Positions 49,141 through 60,047 of a DNA stretch of 64,000 nt are shown piece by piece; position 1 is the stretch's first letter, and each line of letters starts with the position of its first letter. This stretch comes from Callipepla californica brunnescens (lineage: Eukaryota; Chordata; Aves; Galliformes; Odontophoridae): NCBI GenBank assembly GCA_023055505.1, contig JALIRH010000027.1, positions 1,376,501 to 1,440,500 of the forward strand. Direction: 5' to 3'. The notes beneath the pieces are model-generated. The model was not told where the DNA came from, ran no database searches, and saw only the letters and a list, made by a program, of their open reading frames with translations. The translations under genes and the position numbers were made by a program.

Positions 49141-50574
49141 TGCGAACAACGGATGGTAGTTAACTTTCTGTAGATGAATAGATTGTCCACTTAGTAGTTC
49201 TGTTTAGTTTTTACTGCTGTTTGAGCACTCCATTGATTTTCTGTAAGTTCATTATATTGTTTAGCTGTTTTTTTAGTCTACTGTACATGATGTTTGGGTA
49301 TTGCTGTATTGATTTCCCAACAAGCTATTTTAGTTTCAAAGTATTAGTGACTCAAACTGTGAGTACTACTGCGTACGTTCTCTGTATCATAAAATCATGC
49401 AACAGTAACATGGCAAAGCTCTCTGTGCTTCTTGTGTTTTGTTGGGAAGAATGTACCCATAGCATTGGTTTACAGCAGATCTTTCTATCAAGAAGATAGA
49501 GGTTGTCACAGAGTCACTTAGGAAGTCATTATCTGTATAAGTTGTCTCGAACTGAAGTATGTGCACCTGCCATCTCTGTGGTCATCCTCAGAGTGAAATG
49601 TTTTGGTGAGTGCAATGTAAATGAAGGCACAGAGCTGGTTTACTGCGGCATCGAGGTAGCTGGAGCACTGGCTGGTGTGTTTTCCTCTCTCAGAACGGCT
49701 TTGTGTCATTGTTTCCAGTGTTTGTGGCAAGGCTGTGTTCAACTTCAGAACACTGGAATCAGGTGTACTTAAAGATAAGTGTATCTATTTTGTGTGAGTT
49801 ACTGTAGGGCTGTCTGAAGCAGAGTGAGCCTTGGTGTAATCATGCAGCTTTCAGTTCATGCCTTACACTGTTACTTCCCCGTGACTGAAAGCCCTACTCT
49901 CCAAAGTGAAAATAAGGCTTGGCTCGTTACAGACTTTAAATGTCTGTTTGAACACAAGTAAGGACTCCTGCACTGAAACACATTTCTCAGTTTGTGATCT
50001 ACTCTAACTGCAGACAGCCTAAAAAGTAATAACTCAGAATCTGTAAAATATAAAGGGATATTTTTAGTCTTTAACACATTCAAAGCAACTTTCTTAGCAG
50101 AGCTACTTGACCGAGGCAACTTGTTATCTCTGAGAATTTCAGAGCCAGGAGGACATTCTCTCCCAAGGCTGTTAGCTCTGTGCTTGGATGCTGTGGGCAA
50201 GAACTGCTAACAACAATAAAAGTAGTACTAGACCTCCTCCCATTTCTCTTTCCTTTACTGCTGACCCATTTCCTTGCATGAGGAAGTGGTGATAAACACA
50301 TAAAAGAATTGTTCTCTTCTGTTGAATATTTAATGTGGGTTTCTTGTCAAAGGATTGATTTTTGCCACAGTTCTCTGACTTCTTGTCAGCATGAACACGC
50401 ACACCATGTTTTGGAAATGTAAATGTAGATGCTTCCCATTCTGTGTGTGCTGGGAATGCTCTCTGCCTATGGTCTGTTGTGAACTCACCTTTCCTACAAG
50501 AATTTGAAAGATGCAAGCAAGGGTTTTGGGTTAAAGCTGTTGTTCAATTCAGTTCTGTTGAGAACTTCTCACAC

Positions 50575-50706
50575 CGGTGCATGGGAAGGCATCCAGGCAG
50601 GTCTTGAATATCTCTGGAGGACATTCCACCTGCTTTCTGGGCAGCCTGCTCCAGGGCTTTGTCACCCTTAGAGAAAAAAGAGTCCTTTCTCATCTTCAGG
50701 AATAGA
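50575..50706 (-). mobile_element. CR1 LINE fragment, minus orientation
   Basis: GGCATCCAGGCAGGTCTTGA, ATATCTCTGGAGGACATTCC, GGGCAGCCTGCTCCAGGGCT and TTGTCACCCTTAGAG occur in the order and spacing of the reverse complement of avian CR1 just upstream of its 3' end. The end next to the terminal tail is missing, so this is an internal slice of the 3' region. A T-rich stretch follows; TTTCTGTCTGTGCC around 50.77 kb may be a continuation of the element interrupted by it, but this is weak. Confidence 0.85.
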
Positions 50707-50734
50707 AAAGCTTTTAAAAATTTCTTTTCTCCTG

Positions 50735-50753
50735 TTTTTTTTTTTTTTTTTTT
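50735..50753. repeat. Poly(T) run
   Basis: Nineteen consecutive T beside the CR1 remnant. It may be the reverse complement of a poly(A) tail from an insertion into the CR1 copy, or a simple expansion. Confidence 0.85.
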
Positions 50754-50941
50754 AAATTATTATTTTTATATTTCTGTCTGTGCCATGGGACATGACATGT
50801 GCTGCCCTGCATCACCCAGCCATGTGGCAGTGCTGCCTTCAGCAGCCCATGTGCAGCCTCCTAGCACACTGCATCATCTCACTTGGAAGAAAAGTTCTTT
50901 CCTTGTTTGCCCTCTGTTAGTCCTCAGCTGCTAACCATAGA

Positions 50942-50956
50942 TTTTTTTTTTTTTTT
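50942..50956. repeat. Poly(T) run
   Basis: Fifteen consecutive T; simple homopolymer, some 190 bases after the previous T run. Confidence 0.8.
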
Positions 50957-51656
50957 CCTAATAGCTATATGGGACCTGGGGGCAATACCCACTGGGATCT
51001 GTCTGCTGACTTAGATCAAATTTTAGTTCCAAATATATTTACTGTCACTTCTTCTATATGGGACTTGTAAATCTTTTCATGTAGAAACAGCGTGGAACTA
51101 AAGGTCTAAACTCTCCCTTTGATGTCAGTAAGAACTTCACTGCTTAGCTGGATTGAGCTATAATAATATACTTCCACTGGAAAAAAACGTGTTAATGGGT
51201 TGTTAGGAACTTTACAGGAATTTTTAAATTTCAGTGATCATATCATCTAGATGAAAATGTAATGCTTATGCTATCTCTCCACTGAGGGTCAGGGAAACAG
51301 GCAAATGTATGAGATGAAACTGGAAGTATAAGGAAGTCATCTAGATATGCCTATTTGTGAGCAACAGGCTTTCTAAAATCAGCTGGATATATGATTTAAA
51401 TCCTAAATGAGCTCAGGACGCCATCTGGTTTCAGTACCTTTCCTGAGGAAATGGCTTTAAGGACATCTAGGCTTACTGCAGTATTTCTTCTGAGCAAGGA
51501 ATATGTTTGGAGCTGCCCTTGAATGTAAACATGTTGTGCTTCCTGTAATGGAAACAGATGTGCTGATCTCTTCCTTACATACAACACCCATGGGGGCAGA
51601 GGAAAAATAAAACATAAAAAATTGCCTTTTAGGAGATGGTAATGATTCTGGATCGT

Positions 51657-51722
51657 ATTAATGCCTATATCTTATAATAATGTCCTTTATCTTATATCAT
51701 ATTAATGTCCTATATCTTATAA
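51657..51722 (+). repeat. Minisatellite-like tandem repeat, about 3 copies
   Basis: Three near-copies of a 20-24-bp unit with consensus TAATGTCCTATATCTTATA: the first begins ATTAATGCC, the second ATAATGTCC and the third ATTAATGTCC, each ending in TATCTTATA. Copies differ by a few substitutions and short indels, so it is a small slippage-type array. Confidence 0.8.
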
Positions 51723-52715
51723 CTTTTGAATTTTAAAGGTAATCACAGAGGAGTGTACAGGGAGAGTCTTTGTTCTTTTCTGGTGATCGTATGCATTGCA
51801 GTCACTTCATTTAGTCAGGTTCTTTGCCTTGATATTTTTATTTTCTTTACGTATGTCACTATACAGAGAGTTCTACACAATGCCCTAATGTTGTTTTGTG
51901 TATATAAATGTCATGAATATTTTCATGTATTGATCTTGATGATTGGGTGCATATCAGGAGATCAGTCCTTCTTGTCCTTCCTTTCCACAGTTGCTGGATA
52001 GTATCAAGAGACAGTGTCATGTTGTGAGATGGGTTAATTTAATTCCTCAAGTAATGTAGGCTTGTTGAAAAAGTGTCCCAACTGAATATTTTCCAAAATA
52101 CTGATTTCACACTAATACAGATTGATTAACACTTAAATGAGGGAATTAATTTTGTGCATTAGAGCTCTGATGTTTACATTATATCATGTGCTGTGCGTTT
52201 TATGTCTTAACTAACAGCTCTTGCCATTTTCTGTTCTACATTTTGGTCCATTCCAAAGCAGCTGAATATGCTTTTTCTTATTAGAAGGTGGTATTTCAGC
52301 TGTCAGTTTTTTTTCATAGGGAAACAGCAATGGGAAAGAGAGGGAAAAAGAACAAAAACATCTTCCACTTGTACAGCATCTTTCATCTGAGAGTCTCCAA
52401 AGACAAACATCATTAGCAAGAGAGGACTGGAGGTTTTATTCCTGACCTACATTCAGGCTACCTTTTCCTGTGATCCTGCTCAAGATAATTAGCTACCAGG
52501 GAGCAGGTGGATGGCCAGGGTGAAGCTGACATAGATGTTACCAGAAGTGCTGCTGGGAACTTAGGGAGCTACTCCAGTTTCCCCTCTGTTGTGAGAAAAC
52601 TGTCCTTGTAAATGTTCAGAATGGGACATAAAATTGAGATTCCAACATGTTTAATCATTATTACAGGTTGTGTTTTAGGACAGCTGAAGTCCATCCCAAT
52701 TAATTCCTTTTCAGT

Positions 52716-52777
52716 TTCTTCCACAATATAAGTGAACAAATTCCACAATAGTTCTTCCACAATTTAAGTGAATAAAT
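52716..52777 (+). repeat. Tandem duplication, period 36 bp
   Basis: TTCTTCCACAATATAAGTGA at 52716 onward recurs as TTCTTCCACAATTTAAGTGA at 52752 onward, followed in both by A(C/T)AAAT. One and three-quarter copies are present. TTCCACAAT also occurs a third time inside the first unit. Confidence 0.8.
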
Positions 52778-53539
52778 ATTCTCTCTTAAAGGCCCTAATT
52801 AATTTCTGCTTGTTTAGTTCTGTTGTGAGGAACTGAAAAGCCTTTGTTTCCAACTCTGCTATGATTCCTGCCTCTGTATTGCAGTGGAGCTTATCAAGGT
52901 AGCAGAACATCTGGAAATCTTTTGCTTGGTAGCACGATGCTCTGATTCTGCTCTTCTACCAAAGTAAATCACAGTCTGTCCTGCCAAAGCAGTCACGCTT
53001 TCTCCCTCACGCCAGTTTCCAATCGATGTATCTGACCCTGTGTTTTCCCAGTGGTGATGTTGATTTTTGTGCAGATGAAACAAAGCACAGCAGTGTAAGT
53101 GAATTGACATGGGCAGGTGCTCCCAGATAGGACCGTATTTGAAAGTGGGACCGACATCTTCACCTCCCATGCACTGTGAGGTGATGGGAACAACCACAAC
53201 TCGTGCTGATCAAACCTTTCCTCTGAAGAGATCCTAACTAATGATATTGTCATTATCAATATAGTCCCTATTGATCCACTTTGTCAGACTTCCACCTTGC
53301 TTTGATTTTACCCAATGAAATGAGGCACCAAGGATGTCTTCATGCAAAACTCAATAGTCTCCTATGCCTTACAACAGCTTGCTGCAGTTCTGCCTGTGCA
53401 GCCTGTGTTCTCCTGACTTTAAATCAGCTGTATTTTGTGTTTTGAATGATGTAAGCTCATGTTGGCTACTGGCTTTTTGTATGCATGAGGGCACCGAGCC
53501 CTGGCTCCTCATCCAGACTGCTGATCGTGGGGCTGTTGT

Positions 53540-53840
53540 GATGGCAGCAGCAGCAGCAGCCCTTAAAGTTGACATTACTTATGCATCTATAAAAGAAACG
53601 AAGACAAAAATAATAGGCATGTAATTTTCCAGTCCTTTCCAGCCTGGTTATCGTTTTCTCCTTCTACCTGCAGTAGAAAAACAGCCTTCAGCCGTGCTGA
53701 ACAGGATATGTCACATATATTAGGAGGCCTGAATAATCTCTAATCACGAAACTGCTTCAGACAACTGTTTAAGAATAACATTGTTCATATAAACAGTGTC
53801 ACTGAAGCTCATTATAAGTTTGTGCACTTCCTTCAGAGAT
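53540..53840. promoter_or_regulatory. Candidate conserved noncoding element (unverified)
   Basis: Starts with a CAG repeat, then GACATTACTTATGCATC, TAAAAGAAACGAAGAC, AATAATAGGCATG and, after a short gap, GAATAATCTCTAATCACG and CATTGTTCATATAAACAG. The last contains SOX-like CATTGTTC. The block is unique and AT-rich with some CpGs. A frame of 86 codons ends within it but shows no domain. Confidence 0.27.
53544..53560 (+). repeat. (CAG)5 trinucleotide repeat
   Basis: Five CAG units preceded by ATGG. A short trinucleotide repeat; in one plus-strand frame it would encode alanines, but I do not think it is coding. Confidence 0.75.
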
Positions 53841-55242
53841 GTTCATCTTGTCTTACAGCTATCATGGTGCTGAATCGTATCTGGCTTGTTTTTAATTCTC
53901 CCCTCCCTCCATCTTCTATGCTAAGAATATAAACTCCGTAAGCTGAGAATTGTTTTTGTATGGCTTATATTATACCATCAGGAGATTGTGGTCCTCTAGC
54001 TGGTGGGTGTTTATTTTGCTGCAATATAGGTACAAAAAACAAGTTCTGGTTCATATCAGTTTGAGAAAAATTTAGTACAGAAGACCTGTCTTTGCATGTG
54101 GGAAGAAGTTTAGTGATGGATTTATTACTAAACTTCCAGTCTTTCTCTATTTGGTGGGATTGAATATACCTTTTTTTCAGTCTATCACTGCACTGAAATT
54201 ATCTCTAAATACACTGAAGCCTTAACAGCAGTTATCAGTGTATTTCGGTGTGTGTTATGGCATAAGTGGAATACAGAAGCAGAGAATTCATCATAGAAAG
54301 GGGGCTCCTCTGTGCTTCTGAAATATATACATCCATTTCTACCATTGCATAGAAAAAGAAAAGAAAGCAGTGCAAAGTGAATTGAAAGAAAAGTGTAACA
54401 GTTATTCTCGGGTTAAAGAAAGGAGAAAAAATGTGTGTGAAATCATTTTGCTATCCCAAAAATGACAGGGAGGAACATTATGAGCAGGGTCTCATATTTC
54501 CCCAGTAACTAAATATTGCTTTGGCTTTATTGCTCAGTTGACTTACGGAGAATGGATTTGTGGTTAGAGGAAAGAGCCTTAAAATTGCAACTAGATTGCT
54601 TTGGGTTTGTTGGTTGTTTTTTGTTTTTGACCAAAGAATTTTTGACTGGAAATTACTTGAAGATGAATTCCATTTTTTTAGACCTCTTTTTTGGGCAAAA
54701 TTCTGCCAAAACTTTTACAACAAAAAATTGATATTAAATTATTCACTGATGTTAATTTTGCTCCTCCTTTGCTCTATATTTTTAAAGCCTTGCTTGAAGG
54801 CAGGGCTGATTCATGATAAGCACGTATATAAAATGAGAAGTAAGAAATACTTGTGTTGCCTCAGGTAGAGAGACTTAGAACACGATGAGCTAAATATAGA
54901 TGGTTTTGCCAAAAAAAAGGTAGATCTTCCATCCAGACCTTTCCCTTCACGCTCCTTTCTTTCAAGTGGCCTTGTTTGAGATAAATCGATGGACCAAAAT
55001 GGAGCTTTCCTGAGTGATTCTTGGTTCAAAACATCCAAGTACTTTCAGACTCTTTTCATTCCCTTGAAGAAGTCTGAGCTTTAAAGTGAACCCTTCCGTC
55101 TCCGAGCAGAGGGAGAACAAACCCTTCTGATTTGTGAGCTGGGAAGAGTTGGTCTGAATAAATCGGTGGTAGATGTTGAAGATCCTGGTGTATCCCAGCT
55201 ATTACAGAAACCTTGTTCTGGTCAATCAAACAGAAAAGAGGG

Positions 55243-55262
55243 AAAAAAAAAAAAAAAAAAAA
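55243..55262. repeat. Poly(A) run
   Basis: Twenty consecutive A preceded by AGAGGG. Simple homopolymer without a recognisable adjoining retroelement. Confidence 0.88.
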
Positions 55263-58200
55263 GAGAACCAATATGCAAATGTTTGTATGCAAACTAAAGA
55301 TTGAAAACAGCAGAGATGTACTTACCCCTCCTTTTCTGCATTTGTGATGATGGCAGTAGATGTCCTTTTGGAGGTCTTTGTGCTGTTAGTAAATTCCTAT
55401 TGTGACAAGATTTGGATGCTTTGAGAGAAAGTTTGAGAATGGTGCTTTTTACAGAGGGTAAATCTAGCCATCACTGCGTGTTGCATCTCATTGGTCAAAC
55501 AAAGCAGAGCATGATTCTTTGCAAGCTGCACCAAGTCACTCTAGTTTGGAATAACAGAAATTGAAAGCAACCATGAACATTTCCGTGGGCTATGAATATA
55601 TTGCCTCTTGAAAATGTGAATATAAATTCACATCTTCATTTTGGGTCCTTGTTCTTGTGCCAGCAAGACACTTGATATCACAATAGGAAGAGTATTTTAT
55701 TTTAGAGCGTGGTTGGAATCGTATTTTTTTTCCTGTCATAAACAATACAACCCTAACTTAAACTGACAGTGCTAAATACTGTGGTAAATCTGAAAACAAT
55801 TCCTTTCTTTCCTGATAAATTAAACTGACTTAAAAATGAGAATCCCATTCCAGAAATATGTCCAAACTATTAATGTAAGTTTGTCCAGAATTCAAAATGC
55901 AAAGTAGCAGGACAGATACTGTTTTCTTTCACATTTGACTGCAGTGATCAATTTTTTTTCTCAAGTTTTATTTGTGTCATGAAGAAATTGGGATAATAGA
56001 TGTCTCCTTTCAAACATATTTGGCTGGATTTTGGAAAAGGTTGGCTGTGCGTTACCCAGCTCTTGGTGGCCACATGCTGTTGTGAAACTCCACTGTGGGT
56101 GCACCTCTGCTGGTTGCTTCTGGAGAGGGTCTGAAGCCACTGAGCATGTGTAGGTTGCATAGAAAGACCTCTGCTAGGAATTCCTGCCACTCACACAACA
56201 CAACACATCTTGGATTATAAAGACTTAGCTGAGCTCTGTTATGTATTAACATCCTGAAGTTCTGGCTTATAAAGAATTTGCAGTGGAGAGGGTTGTTGAT
56301 GCCCTGGTTGGGTGGAAGTGCTTCTTTTGTTTCCATCACTTTGCTTTCCCTTCGTCAGGCCTCCTGAGGGTTCCCTGCAGGTGTCTGGTGCTTGCAGATG
56401 AATTCGCTCAGTGCACGCAGAGGATGCACGGGTGAATCCCTCTGGTGTAACTCAAAAGGCAAGGGTGACCAGGAGAGTGGCAGGGCAGCATGCTGCAACT
56501 CCCTGCTACTCAGGGCTGCTTGGAAAAGCCAGGAAAGGGTGTGATGAGCAAAAGGGCATTGGTGAGGTGCAAGAACTCCAGGTGGTGTTGTACTTGAGCA
56601 ATGAGCACACAGTCCCTGGTTGCAGGCTAAGGCAAGCTGTTCCTGCAGGGAAGGCATCAAATAGGAAAACAACGCAGCTTAAAGTATGCTTTTGTCATCC
56701 AGAAACACTTAAGCAGCATGAATAAAAATTGAATTCAGTGCGCCAAGGGCATGAATAACTCCACACACTGAAAGGCAAGTGCATAAGCTTGGGTGATTAC
56801 CAGTGTCAAGACAGCAGGATTCCCTAACTATTTACAGCACAAGAGAGGAAAAAATTGTCCATTGCCTGAAAGTGGGTCAGGTGCACAGTTAAAAAACAAC
56901 AAAAGAATGGGAATTAGAGAGCCCACAGGCTGCATCTTAGCAGCTCCAAATCTGGGGACAGAATCCGTGTAAGGGCAAATGCCATTTTTCTTACACTCAG
57001 CAAAAACCTGGCAGACCTCCCAGGCTGCTTGAAAGGACACTTGCCTTGTCCAGCAGCTTTGTTAAGTACTGTGCCTTAAATGCGGCAGCCTATGCTCAGA
57101 TTTCTAAAGCTTGATTTCTGACAGCAGAGAAGTGCTTTCTCCTGTTAAGCAGGGCAGGTCTCTGACCCGGGAAAATCCTTAATCCTGGCAGTGATGGTTC
57201 CTTTCAACTCCCTGGGTCAGCCTTAGAATAGTATTTCTGTGAAGAAGAGTTTGATGGATGAAAACAAGGCTGCTCCTCACTTCGTTGTGCCTGGCGAGCT
57301 TTTACTTTGTTTTGTTTAAAACACAGAAACAGGTTCCTAGCCTAGAGCTATCTGTCTCTGCGACATGGGGCACTGTAAAGGCCTAACCCAATGCTATGAG
57401 AAGTAAGAGGGTGCGCGTATTTTGTGATTCAGGTGATGTGTTATTTGTATGCAGACTTGGAGCACCCAGGAGAATCAGGGTTATTTTCTAGTCCAGCCAG
57501 AGAAAGAGCTGGGTAAGGCAAAGACAGCACAGAAATAGCCTTGTAGAAAACAGAGCTGGAGAACTGTCTGCCTGTGCCACACCACTCCTCCAAATAGCCC
57601 AAATGAGCATAACGTAGGGTGTTGGCTTCCTTCCTGCTGTCTTTGTCTTTCCTCTCTGGGAAGAGTTGATTGTGCTTCTCCTGCATGCTGAGAAGATGTT
57701 TAGTGACTGTGGCAGACTCAGGCTGAGGTCTCACCAACAGCACTTGGCTTTCCACCTCCTCTGTTACTAGGATGCTTAAAACTGCTGTGGCTTGTCTCAC
57801 CGGAGCTATAGATCTTCATGTTACCACATGGTGATTATGCAGAGGCTTCAAGTGACAATTCAGTATTTCCCATGTTCCCACATTTCCATTTTGTAATTGA
57901 AGAAAACTTATGATCCTATTTGCAAGTTGTTGTTTATTTGTGGTTTTTCTCTGGAAGTAATGGCCTTTTGATGGATGTGTTATGTACACACTGACTGATT
58001 AAATGTGACAGTAATGAAAATGTATTCAATAATACAGGCTTGGGATGCCAGCCAACGTGCTCATGAATTCACCAGAGAGTGACGGAGGACATGCAGGCAG
58101 GGACACATGGGCTGCACTGTGCCCCACAGAGGGGTTTGCTGTTGGGCAGTGTCAAATTCATTGTCAGTCCCACTGATGGGTTTCAGTGCACTCAGACCTA

Positions 58201-58575
58201 TACAGGTGGGCTACCTTTGTGCTGCTGCTGCGAGGAGAACTCCCCTCTGCCTGCTCCCCTGAAGCAGCCTGATTCTGATCCGTGTATTTGTTTTGAGCCC
58301 TAACAAATGATGGTGCGGAACCCAAAGCATGAAGTGCTGCTCAGGTTCCCCCACTCAGCTCCAGCCACTGCAGCCAGTCCCGCAGGTCCCGATCTGCCCT
58401 CAGCCTCCCGAGTTCTATTTGTGCCTCAGCTTTCGTGCACCTGCTCATTGAAATCCTCTGCCTTCCTGGATCAGAGCCATGGTGGGATTATTGCTGAAGC
58501 AAGGTTTACTAACCTTGAATTGATACAAAGCATATGAATCCAGCAAGACTTGTTTTGAAGTTGAGACTATAAGGG

Positions 58576-58589
58576 AAGCATTAATGCTT
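58576..58589. other. Perfect 14-bp palindrome AAGCATTAATGCTT
   Basis: The sequence equals its own reverse complement and is centred on ATTAAT, with homeodomain-type ATTA cores on both strands. It lies in a unique AT-rich stretch (58.56-58.70 kb) that may itself be a conserved element. Confidence 0.5.
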
Positions 58590-60022
58590 TCACCATCAGA
58601 GTTTAGGTGACTTTAATCTATTTCTCTTTCATACAAATATACTGAAACACAAACGTGAGAAAATTATGATGTCAAATTGTAGTCTAAGATGAAGATCAGG
58701 AAGTTTTTCAATGGCTTGCAATATTTTACCACCTGCATCCTTTTTTTCCCATAACCAGCAGTGCGCAGAAGGCTTTAAAGCCTTTGAAGTTGTCTAAATC
58801 TTCCCTTGGCACTGTTTTACTTTTTAGTTTTACAGGTCCCTGTTCAGCAAAACAGTGAACACATATTGAGCATCAAGAATCTTTCCAAATTTGTCATCAG
58901 GGGATTTATACACAGGAATAGCATCACCCTGTCCCATTGGAAAGCAGCAACTAGCAGAGGGAAAAAAGATTATACCTCTGGTATTTCAGTGTTACAGGTT
59001 GGAATAGGCAGAGCTCCTGAATTTTAAAGCAGTCTTACAAGGGGGAGGAGAAAAGAGCTTTGATCTTCAAATTACAATAGCCATTGAAAACGCTTTCAAT
59101 CCTCTTGAAGTGAGAGACAGCACCTTCATGTCAGAGTGTGGATTTTATTTTGACAGCCAGGTTTGAGTCAGGTGTGTGTGTGCTTTGGGATGCTTTCCTC
59201 TGGCCAGCCCCCTTGGTACCCTCCCACCATCCAAACCCAGTTGGCCTTCCCAGCACTTTCTCAGCTCCCCGACATATCTGTGTAACCTAATTACCTCCAC
59301 CCTGTGCCTCGGAGAAGAACAAAGCTCAGTCAAGGCTCAAACGTAGCGGAAAGAGGAGAAAAGTCATAAAGAGAAAGTTAATGGCCCAGCAATCCCTATT
59401 GGGAGCACTTCTGAAATGGGCTGTCTTATTTCTGCCATATCCATCATGCCTTTCTTAGGGATCTTTGAAGGTTTCCTTGCTGCTGTTACTGAGAGGAGAT
59501 CCAGGTGCAGAATGCCCCCAGAGCATGGATACCTTGCAGGGGGCTTGTTAAGCAGGGGGAACCCCAGGATTTACCTTAGTGCTACCCCATCTGCTCATCT
59601 CTGCCCATTCAGTAGTGTTGCTCCATCTATCTCAGTGTCTTTGGAAACAATCATTCACCTGAAATTAACAGTTGCTTGAGTGCTGACAACTTGTTTCGAG
59701 TGCTGGTCAAAAAGCTGTTACAGAACAAAAGGTCACTGACAGGTGTTCCATGCAATAATACAAACTCACAGAGTTTTTACTGATGGTCTTTCAAGAGGTT
59801 AAGATCTGTGCTTAGTTTGTAATTGAAGTCTTCTTGACCAGTTGGAAAGGTCGCATTACACAAATATACTAGACCGAGTCATGCTTATGCTGGCTGACAA
59901 GAATTTGTAGATGCTGAAGTATTTAGGATGTAGGTCTTGAATATAATGATACACATCTGCTAATGACATGCACATTTTAAATCAATTGAAATCTAAAACT
60001 GCAAAATACTTTACATCTTCAT

Positions 60023-60047
60023 GGATTACACAAACGTTGTGTAATCC
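60023..60047. other. Perfect 11-bp hairpin GGATTACACAA-ACG-TTGTGTAATCC
   Basis: Two exactly complementary 11-base arms are separated by three bases, the longest perfect short-loop inverted repeat I found. The arms contain GGATTA and TAATCC, the cores preferred by bicoid-type (OTX/PITX/GSC) homeodomains, facing each other. It could be a dimeric binding site, or a cruciform-prone relic of an insertion or local inversion. Confidence 0.6.

Larger units (their letters stand above)
43487..50574. other. Non-genic unique sequence with CNE-like blocks
   Basis: No gene can be named. AT-rich unique DNA continues, with a short TA run near 44.55 kb. The minus-strand frame 47790-48077 (95 codons) reads smoothly but matches no family I know. 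Three candidate conserved blocks are listed separately. Minus-strand frames from 49.87 to 50.52 kb overlap in different phases and look fortuitous. Confidence 0.55.
50957..60022. other. Non-genic sequence with small duplications and CNE-like block
   Basis: No gene is supported. Small tandem duplications near 51.69 and 52.75 kb, a CAG repeat and a poly(A) run are listed separately. GC-richer patches near 56.05-57.05 and 58.08-58.46 kb carry overlapping frames on both strands (up to 119 codons near 57.44-57.80 kb minus) with no recognisable domain. Confidence 0.55.

Noticed and set aside
56355..56725. Overlapping frames of about 105 codons on both strands
   Set aside because: Both lie in a GC-richer patch that lowers stop frequency on both strands at once; neither shows a domain.
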